A stretch of DNA of 64,000 nt, taken from contig JBITNC010000001.1 in assembly GCA_050084985.1 (NCBI GenBank), positions 178,994,001 to 179,058,000 of the forward strand, in the 5' to 3' direction. Of the stretch, positions 37,110-47,560 are shown in pieces. The notes under the pieces were generated by a model. That model searched no databases. It was not told the DNA's origin and was given only the letters and a program-made list of their open reading frames with translations. The stretch's first letter is position 1. Every line of letters starts with the position of its first letter. This DNA comes from Nageia nagi (Eukaryota; Pinophyta). The position numbers and the translations under genes are program-made.

Positions 37110-38118
37110 TGTAGATACTTAAGTTTAGCATTATGCACTACATTTGATACAACACTCTTTGATCATTGACATGCTTATTTATTTAGTCAATTTGAGTATG
37201 TTTAATGGTGTCATGTTGGGTATATTTTAATCATATCCATTCCCTTTGGAATCATAATTAAACTTAGTCATGTTTATTGCATTTAGATCATAGTCATTTT
37301 CTTTGGAATTGTAATTAAACTTAGTCATGTTTATTGCATTTCTATCTTAATCATTTTATTTGGAATCATAATTAAACTTATTCATGTTTATTACATTTCT
37401 ATCATAGTCACTTTCTTTGAAAAATACACTTAAATTTAGTCATGTTTAATGTATTTTTTACCATAATTATTTATTAGAAAATTGCAACTAGACTTAGTCA
37501 TGTTTATTGCATTTCGATCATAGTCATTTGGGAAAGATAATTAATATTAGTCATATTAATTATGTTTTCAATCATAATCATTTAGAGTTAAAGAGTCATT
37601 AAATTTAGTCATATTTATTGCACTTTTAACCATAGTCCTTTATGTGAAAATTATAATTAACATTAGTCATGTTGATTATATTTGATCATTTATTTCACTT
37701 GTTCAAAATTATTATTATATTGATGTTTATTAATGTTGGTCACATTAATTTGACTAATTTATTTATTATTTATTTTGCAAAAAAATAACTAGATAAAATT
37801 TACACCTCATCTTGCCATGTCATTGATGATTCATCTAGTAGAAAAACAAGAAAACATGAAAATATGAGACTCTAATCATTGATTTATGACTCACTAGTTA
37901 TGCTCCAAATATACTTAGTAGACAAGAGATAAGAAAATTGAATGGATATGTTCCCAATTTATCTCCAATCAAATCCTATGCAAATCCAATTTGAATCCAA
38001 TCAAAGATCAATCAAGCAATAATCATTTTCAAATTGAAATTTGTATGTATTCTAGATTGATGATTTGGCATGCTTTAGAAATCTATTTAAGCATGTCTAC
38101 ATTTCTATTTTGAGGCTA
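37110..38118 (+). repeat. E4 5' LTR (left part, broken by E5)
   Basis: TG start at 37110, matching the start at 63873. From about 37200 to 37690 it contains a degenerate tandem repeat of roughly 60 bp, eight or nine copies. The core phrase is TTAAACTTAGTCATGTTTATTGCATTT, followed by ATCATAGTCATTT. A TATA-like CTATTTAAGCATG lies near 38083-38095. The LTR is split at the GAAAC target site of E5 and its end, right of 60064, was not located. Confidence 0.7.
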
Positions 38119-38123
38119 GAAAC

Positions 38124-40186
38124 TGTATTCCTTTAGTATAACACTCAAAATTTGGGTAACTCTATTATTTCTCATTCTTCATTATTTCATTTTTTACTAC
38201 TCCAAGAGCTATGTATATAAGAGTACCCACGAGGACATTATTCTTTTAAAAGTCTTCATGAGTTATAAAATTTTGTATTCTTTAATTATAAATTCTCCCT
38301 GTTCTCATTCTTTTCCCTAGGGTGTCAAGAGACATTTTTTTTAGTACCAAGGAATTATGTAAATAAATACACCCAAAAGTTATGTCATTTTTTAGTACTC
38401 GAGAATTATGTAAATAAAGTTACTCAGGAGTTATGTCAATAAGACATATGATAATTTTATATTCTCTTATTATTTAATGACTAGGAGTTGAGAGTGCCTA
38501 GGAGTCATGTCATCTTCTCCAATATACTCAAAAAGTCATGTATGTAAAAATTCCCAAAATCATATTATTTAGAGTCTCTAGGAATTGTTGGCACAAATGT
38601 CCAAAACTTGTACACATTTAGAGTTCCACTTTTGATAAATATCAATAGAGCCCAAGGATTTTGAAAGATGATGTCACAAATTTTGGTAAAAATAAGAAGG
38701 TCCCAAAATAAGCAATGGTGGGTGCAAACTTTTGAAGAACATCAATAGAGCCCAACAATTTTGGGAGATGATATCATAGTTTTCATTTAGAATTAGAATA
38801 TCAATAGAACTTAGCAATTTTAGAAGTTGATGTCACATTTTTTTATAGAAATTAGTAGGTCCCAAAGAAATCAAAATTTTGATAGAGCTTATTGATTTTG
38901 GAAGAAATCAGAATTTTGATAGAGCCCATCGATTTTGGGAGATGACATCATAATTTTTGAGTAGAATCAATGGGTCCTAGTAGAATCAAAATATCAATAG
39001 AGATTGATGATTTTGAAGGACGACATCATAATTTTTGATGAAAATAAGCAAGTTCCAAAAGAACCAAATCATTAATAGAGCTCAAAAGAAGAACATAGAG
39101 CTTGCCAAGCAAGTGAAAGAGTAGTGCATGAGAAAGAACTCCCGATTCCACTTCATCTTAAGTGTTTGAACCTTGGGGCCCTATTAATGTGTTGAAACCA
39201 ACTTATTTCCATATAATAGTGGTAATTATTCTTGATCCAAACAATAATAATGTTTATCAACCATCGTTACTCTAATTACTAACATCCATAGTAGAGATCA
39301 TAAAGATTACAAAGAAGCAAATAATAGATGATAACACATACAAACAAATCGTACCAATCAATGTGCATTTAAATAATTGCTCAATCAGCTATAGTGCTAC
39401 CCTTAATCAACAACAATGTTATATTTAATTAGCTACATGTTTGAGGAAGGAGTAATCAATGACATGTTAGAAGGATTATAGCTCTATGAACATTGATGAC
39501 TAGAAGTTGCAAATTCTTAAATAGTTTAGATAGTTATGTTGATTATTACTTGTCCACTGTATAATCTAGCATAGTTATAGCATTTATGTAAATAGTGTTA
39601 TTTTAGTTATTTCATTCAATGCTAGTAGTAATATATATTAATGAAACCCAACCACCCATGGGGGAGAAGTTGTATAAATAGCTAGTTTTTAGCAAGTAAG
39701 AAGGTTATACATTTTAGCAAATTTGCCCTAATCTATAAAAGCAATTCACATATGATAATGCAAATAGATAATGCTTTGCCCTCTTGCAACAAAGTGGCTA
39801 TTATTACTTTTATGAATGTTATATGTGGAATGTTTTCTTCAAATTATAGCTATGTATTGTGATTACAAGACTCCAAGTGTGAGATAGTTTGCTATTCTTA
39901 ATCTTGGCTATAGATTGCTACTTATGCTGCAATGCTTGGGTTGTAAATTTTCTATTTTAGTTATTTATTTTCTTTTCTCTTTCCTATAACTTTGCATCTT
40001 TTTATTCTTTTTCTATTACTTTTAACCTTAAATATAGATAAGAATCGACCTATAAATCAAATATTGAGTAGAAAACCAACACCAGCACATCCCCACCACC
40101 TTTTGCTCTTTTAAGGAACCTACCATTGCGAGAAGTGGAGAACACGAGTAGACCAAACCCTTGAGGTTACACTATAGTGATCAATA
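38124..40186 (+). repeat. E5 5' LTR
   Basis: About 2063 bp, matching 57983-60058 along its whole length with scattered substitutions and small indels. It contains a subrepeat region (38580-39080) in which phrases like AATCAATAGAGCCCA..GATTTTGGGAGATGACATCATA recur about seven times. Short AGTACCCANGAATTATGTAAATAA-type repeats lie around 38220-38570. A typical primer-binding site was not recognised just after the end. Confidence 0.85.
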
Positions 40187-40619
40187 GTAGCTAGTTCCAT
40201 TTTTAGCATGACTAGTGCGATATGAGCTAAATATCATATTTAGTGAGTGTTGTTAGGCCTAATAGCCTCATCTAGTGGGTTATCAAATTGATCCTTCAAG
40301 ATTATAAGGTTTTTGTAACCTTATTGATGAATTTGCTATCAACTAGTTAAATTTTTTGAACCCTAACACCTCTAGAACATAGACTAGCTAGAAGTAGTGC
40401 CAAAAATTTCCTTAGATAGCCTAGATTTCAAGAACTATCACTTCCTCATAGGAGGATTAGATGAAAGATATCTTGGGTTGTGTCTCCTTTGATCCCTTTA
40501 AGGGCTACCCCTTTATCAATTGTATTTAACTCATTTCCAAAAAATCCTTCACTTCCTATACATTCTCCAAGTATGGCTAAAAATAATAATAGATTTTCCT
40601 ACCTAGAATAATAGTCATC

Positions 40620-41785
40620 CTTTGGTTGTAGCTACTAATTCACTACCTATACCTTAAGAAGCTTTTCAAGTTTTGCTTAAGTATGATGGCTCTAAAAAGA
40701 CACCATATGACCACTATCAATATGTATCATTGTTAGCTTCAAGCTTCAATATTACTGATGAAACTATGATGATAAGGTTACTATCACACTCTTTTGTAGG
40801 TAAAGCAGCTGAATGGTTTAGAACTCTCACTCGCTAATCTATAAATTCATAGGGAGAGTTGTGTTAGGCCTTGATTAAAATATTTTCTATATATGGTGAT
40901 GATAGGATGTTCCTTAGCCTCATAACATGTATTAAAAGGCATATACATGAATCTATTAATGATTTTAATATTAAATTTAAGAGAACATGGAAATCCATAC
41001 TAGCAAGGATTAGACCAACAAATGCTCAAGCTCTAGTATATTATCAGAAAGCTTTTCTTTCTAACCTCAATATGCTTATTATTATGTCAAGAGATACATT
41101 CCTAGATATTTAACAAATAGCAAAGATTGCAGAACATACCTTAGTGTCCTTTGGTAAAATACAACCCAAAATAATCATGCCTATATTTCTAAGTTTACCT
41201 CCCAAGAAAGCTCTACAGATCACCCTAGAGTTTTGGCCTTACCACCTTCTCCCAAACCTACTATCCAAAATTAGCTACCAACATTACTTGCTCTCACATC
41301 CATAAGTGCTAGTATTAAACCTATGTCTTAAGAAGAGGAGAGATTAAAGTAGTTAGAGATAACTATCAAAAATCTAACCAACAAGCTCACTCTAAAAGAA
41401 AGGTAGAATCATGGTTTTAATTATAGAAGATATGATAATTAGTATCAACCAAGATTCTAGCCCAAGGTTAACTAGCCATAATAGTCTAATCCTTCTAAAA
41501 TAATTGAGAATGTTGTTATGAATAGTTCTATAGATAGTGTTGCTTAAAGCATTGCAGAATGGTGTCCATCATATTCATCTCCTCATTTTATAGATTCATG
41601 TGCAGTATATCAACATCAGTATTTGGGGTTACATTCTAACTAGATGGTAGAACCTACTTCAAATCCTACTGCTAACCTCATAATGGTCAACTTTTGAGTT
41701 CCAAGATATGCTAGAGAATAAGCAAATTATGTTCAAACTAGAGAAACTTCTTTAGTAGCCCCATAATAGCCTCAAGCCACTTAGT
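40620..41785 (+). pseudogene. gag: E5 gag, first part, broken by E6
   Basis: The capsid region shows FQVLLKYDGSKKTPYDHYQY, then SHSFVGKAAEWFRTLTR, ALIKIFSIYGDDRMF and ESINDFNIKFKRTWKSI. These are core signatures of the retrotransposon gag domain (WF..L, then F..F..KF). It is open at 40871-41113. The frame ends in Gln-rich sequence at the insertion site and resumes at 49758 in the same frame once E6 and the duplicated AGTAT are left out. Nonsense codons, mostly TAG, occur throughout. Confidence 0.75.
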
Positions 41786-41790
41786 AGTAT

Positions 41791-42644
41791 TGTTTACAAA
41801 TAAAATTGAGCGTGCAAATAAATAAACAAGCAAATATTTACAAACTCAATATTATCTGTATTCAAGCTACAGATAGCGATTTATTCTAGATAATCATAAA
41901 CAACATAACCAATTTAGAAGTGTACTTGTACCAACCAAGACTATGATTTGTGTACTTACCTCACGGAACGTACCTGACAACAGAAGATGTAGATATTGGC
42001 GATGTACTGATGATGAGCTACCTTTCCAATAACGTCGTGACCTGCAATGATGCCAAAAGAGGACCGTGGGCGGTCCGTTTCAGTGGTATAAGAGCACCGG
42101 CGGTGTTCTTCCATTCACAAAGGAGCATCGGTGGCCTTATCTTGATAGCTTTGACCTCTCGGTTAGGTCCAGATCTTCAGTATAGATATCTCAGATAGCA
42201 GTATAATATCAGAATTGATCGTAGATGTCAGGAGAGCTCGTGTAAGGAAGCACACAAACCATAGCCTTGTAGGCGGTACCGAGAGATACCTTAAGGGGTA
42301 GCCACTTACAAGACCATACGCGGGATCATGTGTATCCTTGTTGTTGTGGACTTACTATTAGATCCCTTATTTATATAGATAATAGATAATATCGCCCATA
42401 GGTCGGCGTGCATCTACATAAATAAGGTTAATTCACAATATTCAAGATAAACACACCAATAAACAAGATAATTCATGCGATACTCAAGATAAACCATGCA
42501 AAATTCAAGATAACCCATGCAATATTCATATTCAAGCCAAACATTGATATTATCACTTTAATACATTCAAAGCATACATTTAAGCCAAGCATATTTTATT
42601 GATTTATTGATTTAAAAGCATAAATTCATTTTTATGTGTTAACA
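41791..42644 (-). repeat. E6 3' LTR
   Basis: This copy is identical in length to 48871-49724. Of about 26 differences roughly 24 are transitions, the pattern of methylcytosine deamination. It contains GGACCG-TGGG-CGGTCC (42061-42076), AGAGCACCGGCGGTGTTCTT (42091-42110) and AGGAGCATCGGTGGCCTT (42121-42138), three neighbouring inverted repeats. The minus-strand TATA-like box TATATAAATAAGG lies near 42366-42380. Confidence 0.92.
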
Positions 42645-42660
42645 GATGCCCCACTTTGGA
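42645..42660 (-). other. E6 polypurine tract
   Basis: On the minus strand AAAGTGGGGCATC directly precedes the TG start of the 3' LTR. It resembles the AAAGTGGGG tracts of plant LTR elements and fixes the element's orientation. Confidence 0.8.
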
Positions 42661-42879
42661 TGTGAAATCGAAAGAAACATGAGGTGAGTTGAGATTTTAC
42701 ATTCAAAGTAAAAACACAACATCATAGCAAGCCATTTTTGATAAGCAATGATAAACACTAACCATTTAAACAACATCATGATAAAGCTTATAGGTTGAGG
42801 AAACTCCCTTTTTATATTACCTTGGGCATGCTTGCCCCTTGCGTTTTGTCGTAGAAGGTGATGGCCTGATATATCTGAT

Positions 42880-43165
42880 CATCTGATAACCTTACCGCAA
42901 TGCTGATGACCCAAGACAACATACTTGACAACCCACATGACAATGACAAGACAGAGAACTTGACCACACATGTTGACCGGATGACAACTCGACAAGACCA
43001 CATCACAAGACAAAACATGACAACACATGATAACACACATGACCAACTCACAAGACATGACATGATAACACATATGACCAACTCACAAGACAAGACATGA
43101 TAACACACATGATCAACTCACAAGACAAGACATGATAACACATGACAACACAAGATAACCAAAAC
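42880..43165. repeat. E6 tandem repeat block A
   Basis: Degenerate units around CAAGACATGATAACACACATGACCAACTCA, about five copies of 25-40 bp. Dense in ACA and GACAAGACA. The ORFs that cross it on both strands are repeat translations, not genes. Confidence 0.8.
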
Positions 43166-43770
43166 CATACACAAGGGAGAGCTAAGTTCCGCACAACTCA
43201 GCCTTCGCACCAAGAGGTGTACCGCAGTTGCATACGAACCGAACTCTGCAAAACAATGATAAGCTGATATGTGAGAGCTAAGTTCCACACAACTCTTCGC
43301 ACCAAGTTGCATAAGAACCGAACTCCGCAAAATAATGATAAGCTAATATGTGAGAGCTAAGTTCCACACAACTCTTCACACCAAGTTGCATAAGAACCGA
43401 ACTCTAGAAAATAATGATAAGCTAATATGTGAGAGCTAAGTTCCACACAACTCTTCGCACCAAGTTGCATAAGAACCAAACTCTGCAAAATAAGTGATAA
43501 GCTGATATGTGAGAGCTAAGTTCCACACAACTCTTCGCACCAAGTTGCATAAGAATCGAACTCCGCAAAATAATGATAAGCTGATAGGGGAGAGCTAAGT
43601 TCCACACAACTGAGCCTTCGCACCAAGAGGTGTACTCCAGTTGCATAAGAACCGAACTCTGTAAAACAATGATAAGCTGAAGGGGGAGAGCTAAGTTCCA
43701 CACAACTGAGCCTTCGTACTAAGAAGCATACTGCAGTTGCATAAGAACCGAACTCTGCAAAACAATGATA
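43166..43770. repeat. E6 tandem repeat block B (about 80-bp units)
   Basis: Seven copies of a unit starting GAGAGCTAAGTTCCACACAA, then CACCAAGTTGCATAAGAACCGAA and AATGATAAGCTGAT. Copy starts fall near 43169, 43267, 43353, 43434, 43514, 43592 and 43687. Some copies carry a 16-bp insert (GAGCCTTCGCACCAAGAGG). It lies about 1 kb upstream of the PMD-3 promoter and 0.5 kb inside the 3' LTR. Confidence 0.9.
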
Positions 43771-44430
43771 AACTGATGGAGCTGACACTCCACCAAGAAG
43801 CATGATAAGCTGATAGCGGGAGCTGGAACTCCACTCATAAGCATGATAATCTAACCGCGGGAGCTAGAACTCCACTCACAAGTATGATAATCTGACTATG
43901 GGAGCTGGACTCCACTCACAAGTATGATAATCTGACTATGGGAGGTGGACTCCACTCATAGGCACATGATAAGCTGATTATGGGAGCTGGACTCCTCTCA
44001 CAAGCATGATAGTCTGATCACGGGAGCTGGACTCCACTCATAGGCACATGATAAGCTAACTATGGGAGCTGGACTCCTCTCATAAGCATGATAGTCTGAT
44101 CATAGGAGTTGGACTCCACTCATAGGCACATGATAAGCTAACTATGGGAGCTGGACTCCTCTCACAAGCATGATAGTCTGATCACGGGAGCTGGACTCCG
44201 CTCACAAGCATGATAGTCTAATCACGGGAGCTGGACTCCACTCATAGGCACATGATAAGCTGACTGTGGGAGTTGGACTCCACTCACAAGCATGATAATC
44301 TGATCACAGGAGCTGGACTCCACTCATAAGCATGATAGTCTGATCACAGGAGTTGGACTCCACTCATAGGCACATGATAAGCTGACTGTGGGAGTTGGAC
44401 TCCACTCACAAGCATGATAATCTGATCACT
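43771..44430. repeat. E6 tandem repeat block C (about 40-45-bp units)
   Basis: About 16 copies of GGGAGCTGGACTCCACTCACAAGCATGATAATCTGATCAC and variants, alternating between CATAGGCACATGATAAGCTGA and CAAGCATGATAGTCTGA endings. This suggests a higher-order unit of two. It shares the GAGCT and ATGATAAGCTGAT phrases with block B, so both may derive from one ancestor. It sits immediately upstream of the PMD-3 promoter. Confidence 0.9.
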
Positions 44431-44740
44431 CAAGTCTGCAAACATGAAACTCAAAGCAATATTCTCCTGGATATAACATTGACCAAACATCTACGATGCA
44501 CTCATGATACTCAATAAACTAATTTTCTAGATAAAGGAACGTAGGTAATCCTTTCTTACTGGCTTAGAATGCCGACGGTCTTCACTAAGGCCAAGGCGGT
44601 CCTTTTCTTGAAGATTCATCAAAAACTATGAAAATCACGTCCCTACGAATCACCCCTGGATTCCAGATTGATGCCTAATTGCTGATCTATGTGAACCAAA
44701 TGCTCAAATCAAAATTTATCTTGAAGTGTGTGCCCTAACC

Positions 44741-44760
44741 TTTTTATAAAAGGGGCCCCA
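44741..44760 (+). promoter_or_regulatory. PMD-3 core promoter (TATA box)
   Basis: TTTTTATAAAAGGGGCCCC holds a consensus TATAAAAG at 44745-44752. A start site about 30 bases downstream, near 44778, would leave a 5' UTR of about 120 bases before the ATG at 44898. This gives the antisense gene its own promoter, independent of the LTR. Confidence 0.65.
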
Positions 44761-44897
44761 CCCTTCCTCATTTGTTCACGCTATCATTTTCATAGCTGAG
44801 AGCATCCTAGAGTTTGAGAGACTGATTCAGAGAGGTTTAGCTGGTGCTTTTGTCATTATCGCTAGATAATTCTTCCTGTATTGTTGTGCTGCACACT

Positions 44898-47164
44898 ATG
44901 GCCCTACCGATCACATGCCGAGAGGGACATAGAGCTACCTTGGTGGCTGATTCTCCTACTGGTCATCAGGTACACTACCTCTTCTACCTTTTTCATGCTA
45001 TGTTTTTGTTTGTCTTCAAGTTTTAGCCACCTGTACACTGGTTTCCCGAATTTGCCCCTAGGGTTTTACTGTTGCATACCCTAGCTCTACGTTTTTCTCT
45101 TTTTAGTCTGCTTTTCAAACTTTCGGTGCCATGGCTACCTTATGCTCACCCGTACGAACCTGCACCCCGAATTTTATTGCCCTTTTTCATGAAAATAGGA
45201 TCGCTGGTGGTCCTTTCTACCCTAGTTTGGACCGTGGGCGGTCCTTCTCACCTGTAATAGATCGTGGGTGGTCCTCATTTTCCTGTACTATTTTTTGCTA
45301 TTTGTGTTTCACATCTTGATACTGACTTACCTTTCATCCTTCTTTTCTTGCAGAGCCATGCATACCTTATGCATCCATCTGGCAAGAGTGCCTCCTTCAC
45401 CACTACCCAACAGTGGCCCCAAACTGATGCAGCCCTGAGCATTCTGGAGGATATTTCATTCAGCCACCTTGCATTTGCTGACTATGTGTTTCATGATCGC
45501 AACATGCTTACAGCTTTGATGGAGAGGTGGGATCTAAATTCCAACACCTTTCACCTTCCCACCGGTGAGATTACAGTGACCCTAGAGGATATCTACAGGA
45601 TCACTAGACTTCCTATCAGGGGGAAACTAGTGAACATGATTCCTGTTCCGAGCTTGGAATAGGCAGAGGTATGGGCTACATGGATGACGGGATCAGATGA
45701 TCTAAATCACAGAAAGAGAGGTGTGTCCCTAGTTAGACATGTGCCAGAGGATCCTCCAGCACAGGGTGACCTGCGGATGAGACTCCTCATTGCCTACCTT
45801 CTAGATGCTATTGTCTATCCAGATAAGAGCAGTGAGACCTTCCCAATGGGTATGATTCCTATCATTCAGGACATGGTTATACATAGACAGCGATATGCAT
45901 GGTGCCTCACAATACTAGCACAACTTTATCATGATCTCCACGGCTTTGCAGAGGTGGAGAGAAAGGGGAGACAGGTGGCTCACTCTATGATACTGCAGGT
46001 GTGGGCCTATGAACACATCACTATTTCTAGACCGACAATACTACCCCTAGACCAGCTGTATGATGCACCTACCTGGCAGCGGTGGGTGACGATAGAGGTA
46101 CCAGACTTCCCTAGCATAGACCTAGAGGGATGGCATGTGCGACTTGACTTACTACAGGAGGCACAGATCTACTGGCATCCTTATCGGGGAGGTGTACCAG
46201 AGTGGGAGGAAGACCTAGAGGAGATGACATGGGTGAGACACCCTACCTACCTACAGGTGCGTAGGGCACTAGTGGAGCCGTACAGGCCAGAGCAGGTACT
46301 CCGTCAGTTTGGCTTCCAGTAGGGTATACCGGATGACTGTAGGATAGTAGTGCGCTACTACCATAGCAGGCACCTCCCAGAGGATTACGAGCCAGTACTG
46401 GACTGGGACCCAGACTGGGAGTCCCCCAGTGAGGACTCCGACTATGATGTCGATGATGACATAGATGGACCTGATCACATAGAGGACTATCTAGACTGGT
46501 GGAGGATACACCACCCTCACTACATAGGCATTCACGATGCTGACACGGGTGATGATGCATGGGAGGATGAGGACATAGGAGACACAGAGACTGGATGGGA
46601 CACTCCCTTCACCACGGGAGGATGGGGAGGAGAGAGTAGCTGTACACATGCTCGTGACACATCTCTAGATGCAGGTCATGATGACAATGAGGAGACTGAT
46701 CCAGACCAGGATGAATATGAACCTGAGTATAAGATAGAATCAGACTGGGAGGATGAAGACTACGATGAAGATGATGATGGTAACCTACTTTCTCTTTTAC
46801 TTTGCTTTGACTTTTTATTTCTCATAATATGCAAGGAACTAACATGATATGTTTATGCTATGTCACAGCTCTTGAGGTTGAGATGGCTAGGCTGCGTGGC
46901 CAAATCGATCAGAAGGATGAGGAGATCAGAGAGCTACAGGGCCATCTATGGTTCATAGGAGGAGATTATGCCGACCTCTATCAGGACTTATAGGTGGCCA
47001 ACAAAGAAATCAAGGTCCTCTACAAGCAGCTTCGCCAGGCCGAGAGATAGATCAGCGAGGAGAAGGCCTGTGCAGAGAAGTACAGGGCACGGTGCGGGGG
47101 TGGCACATCTAGCAGGGCTACAAGCTCTAGTGTAGGGGGTGGGGGGTCTAGTAGGAGATTTTAA
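44898..47164 (+). pseudogene. PMD-3: antisense three-exon plant mobile domain gene of E6
   Basis: Exon 1 (44898-44969) encodes MALPITCREGHRATL and ends CAG before GTACAC. Intron 1 is 44970-45353, with a TTTCTTGCAG acceptor. Exon 2 (45354-46779) is one frame: ALSILEDISFSHLAFADYVF, ALMERWDLNSNTFHLPTGE, ITVTLEDIYRITRLPIRG, later ILQVWAYEHITISRP and an acidic tail. Intron 2 is 46780-46868 (GTAACC...TCACAG). Exon 3 (46869-47164) is a coiled coil (LEVEMARLRGQIDQKDEEIR) with a Gly/Ser tail ending SSRRF. The only lesions are four TAG codons, at 45660, 46320, 46989 and 47046, each one change from CAG. PMD proteins such as MAIN and MAIL1 act in nuclear silencing; the role here is unknown. It is convergent with gag of E6. 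Confidence 0.82.
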
Positions 47165-47195
47165 ATCACTCTATGTAATCTCATCCAGTTTGCAT

Positions 47196-47210
47196 TATAA
47201 ATAAAAACAT
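47196..47210 (+). terminator. PMD-3 poly(A) signal
   Basis: TATAAATAAAAAC, about 35 bases after the TAA of PMD-3, contains AATAAA (47200-47205). It is followed by a T-rich stretch. Reasonable as the 3' end signal of the antisense transcript. Confidence 0.55.
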
Positions 47211-47560
47211 TTTGATCATGATATATAAAACATAAACTTTGGTACCTGATTTGTTCTTTGTACATGTACTTGTGATGTGTGAATTTGATGTTCCATGATC
47301 CTTGAGAACGAACGTCAATCGATACAACCTGAAATTCTGACTCTTCATGTTGCGAACGTACTTGGCATCTTTTGCTTCCCTCTATTTTTCTACTAAAAGA
47401 GGACTACCGGTGGTCCTATCATCACGAAATGCAATGCCGGTGCTCCTGTTATGGCATTATAAAACACTCCAACCCTGACCATGATGTCTGTTAGTGATCT
47501 GAACCGTCTGCTAGCTCCTTTTTTTTATTTTTTTATTTTTATTTTTTTACATATTTTGAT
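47211..47560. other. Gap between convergent PMD-3 and gag of E6
   Basis: Noncoding. It includes an inverted-repeat motif AGGACTACCGGTGGTCCT at 47400-47417, a half-copy GCCGGTGCTCCT at 47435-47447, and a T-rich tract (47519-47550). pol would lie here in a full element, so this marks where pol and ORF3 were lost. Confidence 0.6.

Noticed and set aside
41950-42198. 82-codon ORF present in both E6 LTRs (also 49030-49278).
   Set aside because: It is inside the LTR on the strand opposite to the element transcript, has no domain, and its presence in both copies only reflects LTR identity.
42812-43803. Several overlapping ORFs of 60-100 codons on the minus strand, and one on the plus strand, across the E6 repeat arrays.
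   Set aside because: They are translations of the tandem repeats. The same peptide words recur in different frames, with no codon bias or start context.
42880-44430. Regular repeat-spacer look suggesting a CRISPR array.
   Set aside because: Units are head-to-tail minisatellites with no unique spacers, in plant retrotransposon DNA.
44898-47164. TAG codons in PMD-3 as sense codons (stop reassignment).
   Set aside because: E6 gag ends in TAG, other genes in the window carry TAA and TGA lesions as well, and CHG deamination of CAG explains the excess of TAG.
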